A stretch of DNA of 64,000 nt from Rutidosis leptorrhynchoides (Eukaryota > Streptophyta > Magnoliopsida > Asterales > Asteraceae): contig NC_092335.1 in NCBI RefSeq assembly GCF_046630445.1, positions 3,160,001-3,224,000 of the forward strand, read 5' to 3'. The translations under genes were made by a program, and so were the position numbers. Positions 59,049 to 64,000 of the stretch are shown here, piece after piece. Each line of letters opens with the position of its first letter. Position 1 is the stretch's first letter. Below the pieces are notes generated by a model, which worked only from the letters and a program-made list of their open reading frames with translations, did not search any database and was not told the origin of the DNA.

Positions 59049-59780
59049 AGCTGAAAGCTTTAAGTGGTGTTTTATTTGGAAAAAAGACAATAAATTTTAT
59101 TGAATTTTATGACCATTGTACCCATTTTAATTAAAGAAGGTTTTGGGAAGATGAAAGGGGTTCTTGTATTTAAAAAAAAAAAAAAAAAAAAAGTTCTTGT
59201 AGGTTCAAGTAACTTGTCTTTGTTATGTGATGACAAACGGTGTCATTTAAGCAATGGGATGGGGGAGTCTTTTAACATGTGTGTACTTTAAGAATCGGTG
59301 GCGCCGTAAAGTTGACGGTCAAACTACTCCGGTATCGAATTATTAAGTTGATTTGACGAAAATACCCCCTTAAAATGGAAAATGGATGAGAATACACAGA
59401 GGATATTGGTGTCATTTAGACACATCATAAAACCCCCTATTTTTTGCTTTGTTTATCATGTGGACGCTAGAATTGGGAAGTCACGTGTAATTTGCTTTAA
59501 ATGGAATGTGATTAGTGATGGTTCTACCTATTCGTGACAAGGTTTTTATTACTCCGTATTTGTTAACAAATGTAGTAACACAATCAATTATTGATTTAAT
59601 ACTTTGCAGGTGCATGCATCGTACAAATTTTAATTCGCATTGAGCGAATATGAGTTTCAGAGTCAATTTGTGTGAAAATACAAATCGTCAATTGGAACAT
59701 ATACTTTCGTGGTGAGCAATAAATAAGAATAAACATATTGTTCAATTATTATTTTTCAAAAAAAAAAATGTTAAATTTAA
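59049..59780. other. Upstream region of the EMS1-like gene
   Basis: No gene is recognised. There is an A-run of about 20 at 59171-59190, with a T-rich/A-rich mix around it. The frames at 59100-59291 and 59481-59666 show no recognisable protein. Confidence 0.6.
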
Positions 59781-61164
59781 AATTAAAATGATTTAAAGAG
59801 TCACACAACTTACAATTGATACACTTACGAGTCTACTAAAATGGTCCAACGACATATAAGTCATACATATAACAATTAAACAAACGTAAACAAGATTGAA
59901 ACTATACAAAACCAATAATAAAATACCAAAGAAGACACAAAACCCCAAAACTTTCACTAAAGCAAGCCAACAAAGCATCTAAAATAATCGCCGACAAGTC
60001 GCATACCCAATTGAAGATCAACCAAGTAAACTCCTAACGATCCTTGGTCTAAACTTTCTTAAGCATAGCTAGAATAAATGGCATATCGTAACTGAGAGAC
60101 ATTATGCGTTCTGATACTTTCGTTAATGATTGGTAAAAGATAAGTTAGGTTCTTATTTAAAAGAAAGTCAACCATGATGAACACCATGGCCAGATTTACA
60201 AGTGTAAACTCCATGAACACGATCGGTTATCCTAACGGTCCAATCATTTATGAGTTAATCAAATAGTTCTTGAATTAACTAAAGAATCCCTCAAGCGGAG
60301 TGCAATGCCTAAGACCGTGTTATGGTGTAAATGTACATTATCCACACTGAAACCGTTTCCATGGTTATACATAGCAGAGGCATAGAGTACTACAACCGGT
60401 GTGCCTCTTCATATACATGCGATGTTTACATGCTACTGACTACAGTGGCATAGCGTGAGGCCAACCGTGTACTCCAAGAGTCAATCAGAGTTTCCATTTA
60501 CAAAAGATCACCCACCGAAATTCGTGGTTTTGGTTGACGTACTACAACTGGTGTGCCTCCGTCAAGCGCACTATGTATCCGGCAAAATTTTATTACCAAG
60601 GGGGTGAAAAACAGATATTGTACTCTGAATCGGGGATCACGACTTCCCAATAACAAAGCCTATAACCATGTTTTATTAGTTGGAAAAGAGATTGAGTTTA
60701 GTCATAATCGGAGAGCATCATAACAGCATCACATTACACATTCATTATCTCAACATCGTAACTAACTACAGCATAACATACACTAAAAGATAACTACTCG
60801 CTAATTATGGCAACAATATCATCTATCAATAGAACAATGAAAGACATTATAGAAGATAATATAAAAAGATAAGAGTACTGTAGATTAAACGAGCTCTGCA
60901 AATACAAAAGTGACAACTACATACTCCGGACCTCTCATAATACAATCTTCGACGTTCAACTCCGGGTACTAAATTTCTCGCTCAGAGAAGAACGCCTCGA
61001 AAGTATGACTTTTATAATGAGATAAATGAAAGTGAAGTGTATTTGAAGTTTTGAAGTGTGTGTTGAAATGAGAAACAAATGAGCCTATAAATAATGAAAT
61101 CTGGCCTGGGAAGGCCGTGGACAATGCCCGTGTAAATGTGGACAGGTAGTAGAAGGTGCCCGTG
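59781..61164 (-). repeat. Unclassified LTR-like or repeat remnant
   Basis: No ORF is supported. The segment has a TATA-like TTATTTATAGGC (minus strand, about 61083-61095) and a 20-base motif present twice: GTACTACAACCGGTGTGCCT at 60387 and, with one change, at 60539. It is more complex in composition than the surrounding AT-rich DNA. The layout recalls an LTR of another retroelement cut off at 61165, but I could not find its ends or an internal region. Confidence 0.35.
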
Positions 61165-61322
61165 TGTGACGACCCGGGAAATTCCGACCAAATTTAAACT
61201 TAATATTTATATGATTTCGACACGATAAGCAAAGTCTATTTAATTGAATCTCAAGATTTTTGAACTGTTTATATAGACTTAGTTAATCCTTGATCATGCC
61301 CGACGATTCACGAACAATTGGT

Positions 61323-61324
<2 letters not shown>

Positions 61325-61414
<90 letters not shown>
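61325..61414. repeat. (TA)n microsatellite
   Basis: A pure TA tract of about 90 bases, 160 bp into the LTR. The related LTR at 264-4306 has a shorter one (4098-4131) at the corresponding place. Confidence 0.97.
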
Positions 61415-61416
<2 letters not shown>

Positions 61417-63221
61417 GTAAGTAATTATAATAGTTTGAAATTATAAACTATAATTTAAACACTATAATTAAAAATGTAAAGTAAGATACAAAACTATTAA
61501 GTGTAATTTAAAATGAAGCTATAGATAAATACAGGATATTATGTACAATTAATTTCATATGTATATTGTAAAATATATATTCAGTATATGATATTATAAA
61601 TAGTAGATAGTTGTTAAGTGTTACATAGTTAATAAAATATAATATTAACATATTAAACGTACATATAAATAAAAATCTAATTACTATATTATGTACAATA
61701 AAATAAATAGGAATATCAGTATTAATAACACTATTATATAAAACATATAAATACGAAATTCGTTATGAAGAGTTGTTATATTAAGGTTATTACTTTCATT
61801 ATTATTGATATTAAGTAGTATTATTAATATTGTTATTATTAATATTATAGTTATAAATTTTAAAAAAAATTATGAATATCAAAATAAAGACTTTATATAT
61901 ATAAATAAGAATGATTAAAAGTATAATTTAATTGTAAGTAGATGTCATTAGTTATTGCTAAAATATCAGTATTAACATTATTATTAAATATAATTATCCT
62001 TATTATTAATATAAGTATTATTATCGGATATATGGTTATTGTTAATATTATTATGAACATCATCATTAATACTTATTATTATTAGTATTATCATTATTTA
62101 TTTGTTATTAAGTTATTATTAACATTATTAGTATTATTATTAAATTATTTAATAATTAATTATTTACTAACTATTAGAATTGTTGATATTATTATCATTA
62201 ATATTAATTATATATTTATTAATACATGTTTATATTTATATAGATTCTAATCAAATACATATACATAAACATATACGAAATACAGTACACATTCAGATAC
62301 ATTTATAAGATATATATAAAAATACCGTATATATAAAATATACATAACTACAGATAATTACCTAATCTGCTTCCAATCGATGTCAAACTTTAGGAGACTT
62401 TGTTTCTGTCTGACTAATTAGTACGAACGAATCCATAATCAATCAAATTCTGTTGCCCGTCACAATCTGATTTTTTTTTTTTTTAGCTTCTTCTTCTGAT
62501 TCGTATATGTCCTGTGGACTATTTTTATTGCTATAAACCAAACGAGTGACATAACGATATGGAAAAAGAAAAATCAATCAACTTTTCATTCTCACTATCA
62601 AATACAAATCGTTAACCACTGCAATACATAAATTGAAAACAGAAAATATAAAGAGAGCTTATGGTTCTGCCCTGTTCGATATATTTTTATTCAAAACATC
62701 GAATTTCAAATCAATTCAAGAATCTATAAATGCTTTTAAGTTAGAATCCTTCCAAGAAAACTACCTGGAAAGTTTTAAGCTCCAATTTTATCTATCAAGT
62801 CCTAATTATAAGGTCAAAGTTAATCTCTAAAAAGTCAAATAAATCGGTTCTTGAAGAAATTCGAGTGTGATTTTACGTTTTAAATCAAATTATTGATTCA
62901 GTCAGTTTATAGGAGGGATTTTAAATACAATTCGTGTTGAAAGCTTTGTCCAAAAACGTCCAGAAATCAAAATTGAGGTTTGTGTTCCTGAACGTGTTCT
63001 TCGTGGCTGTTACAGCCTTTATATATATTTTTTTTGATAAATCAAATTACTCACCTTCTGGTTTTTAAGTTTCATTTTCAGAAACTAATTAAACCTTAAA
63101 AATTTACTGTCTTCAATTGTTGGAAGTTACTGGGTCGATTAATGGGTCAGGAAGAGGAAGAAAGGTTAGAGCAGTTTACTAGTTAAATAAATATAGATGG
63201 ATATAACTTCAGAAAAACAGG

Positions 63222-63300
63222 AATGGAAGAGTGGTGATGGGTGTTTTTGGGTTTTCGAGAGGTCGGGGGTTCGAGCCTCGCATGAGGCACATTTTTTTTT
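63222..63300 (+). other. tRNA-like pol III promoter module inside the LTR
   Basis: A-box TGGAAGAGTGG (63224-63234), B-box GGTTCGAGCCT (63268-63278), then a run of nine T (63292-63300) that could terminate pol III. It is homologous in layout and position to 2110-2192. The shared GAGAGGTC before the B-box also links the two. Confidence 0.55.
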
Positions 63301-63329
63301 AAAACCCTCTCCAAGGTAGTTTTCTATTT

Positions 63330-63474
<145 letters not shown>

Positions 63475-64000
63475 GTTATTAACATGCTAATCAAAATTAT
63501 TACTACCATTAATATTATGATTAATGTTATCATTAATAAAAATTAGATATTGTTATTCTTATTATTAGTATTTAATAAGTATTATTATTATTATTATAAT
63601 AATAATAATAATTATTATTATTATTATTAGTATCACCAGTTAGGATATTATTAGTCGTATTATTATGATTAAAACCAAAATTTGGTTTATTACTATTATT
63701 ATTATTATAAATATCATTACTGCTAAAAATAGTATAAAAAGTATCATTACTATATTTACTAAAATTATTATCATTAAAAGTAAACATTTCTATAAAAATT
63801 ATTATTTTGATAAATATTAGGTGTATTATTATTACTACTATTTTTAGAGACACCATTATTATTACTATTATAATAATTGTTATTACTAGTATTACTATTA
63901 TTAATAATATCATTATAATCAAACACAACTTTTATTACTATTGATATAGAAATATATTTATAAGTAACATTATATATGAGTTAATTATATTAACAATCTT

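Overview
The window is nuclear DNA of a flowering plant. It holds two ordinary host genes with plant-type structure, and the rest is almost entirely nested Ty3/gypsy LTR retrotransposons (Athila and Tekay/chromovirus types) inserted in an RTE-type LINE. The overall look suggests a eudicot, possibly an asterid such as Asteraceae, but the family is a guess from repeat style and not something I can prove from this sequence.

Layout. 1-4306: 5' end of a minus-strand, Tekay-like non-autonomous LTR element. 4307-4662 and 49339-50505: the two halves of an RTE LINE, split by an Athila element. 4663-49338: the Athila element (minus strand, LTRs 4663-6721 and 47309-49338, target duplication GGCGC, tRNA-Asp-type primer site). 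Two elements sit inside it. The first is a plus-strand non-autonomous element at 13548-21756 (TSD CCTAA), which splits the Athila protease at its catalytic motif. The second is a plus-strand autonomous-type Tekay chromovirus at 24388-46686 (TSD AAAAA) in the Athila leader. The Tekay gag is split by a minus-strand array at 30434-39575 (TSD CAACA) with the order LTR, internal, LTR, truncated internal, truncated LTR. The insertion order is therefore LINE, then Athila, then Tekay, then the array. 50506-61164: host segment with a protein phosphatase inhibitor-2 gene (52241-54036, plus) and an intronless EMS1-like LRR receptor kinase (55073-58978, minus), arranged tail to tail. 61165-64000: start of another Tekay-like LTR.

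What stands out. (1) The non-autonomous Tekay-like elements carry, antisense to the element, a 57-codon gene for a small two-helix membrane protein with its own TATA box. Two diverged copies keep about 65% amino-acid identity while most conserved residues tested differ at silent codon positions, which points to past selection on the protein. (2) The Tekay element carries two extra sense ORFs between its primer site and gag: an acidic Glu/Ser-rich protein and an F-box protein resembling a host family. (3) A hairpin containing the sequence that abuts the 3' LTR recurs inside three elements. (4) Athila and Tekay-like LTRs share a collinear promoter module with GC-rich repeats next to the TATA box. 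(5) tRNA-like A-box/B-box modules ending in T-runs sit at matching positions in the two outermost LTRs.

Limits: all alignments were done by eye. Identities are approximate, splice sites of the inhibitor-2 gene are inferred, and the clade names Athila, Tekay and RTE rest on recognised protein motifs.
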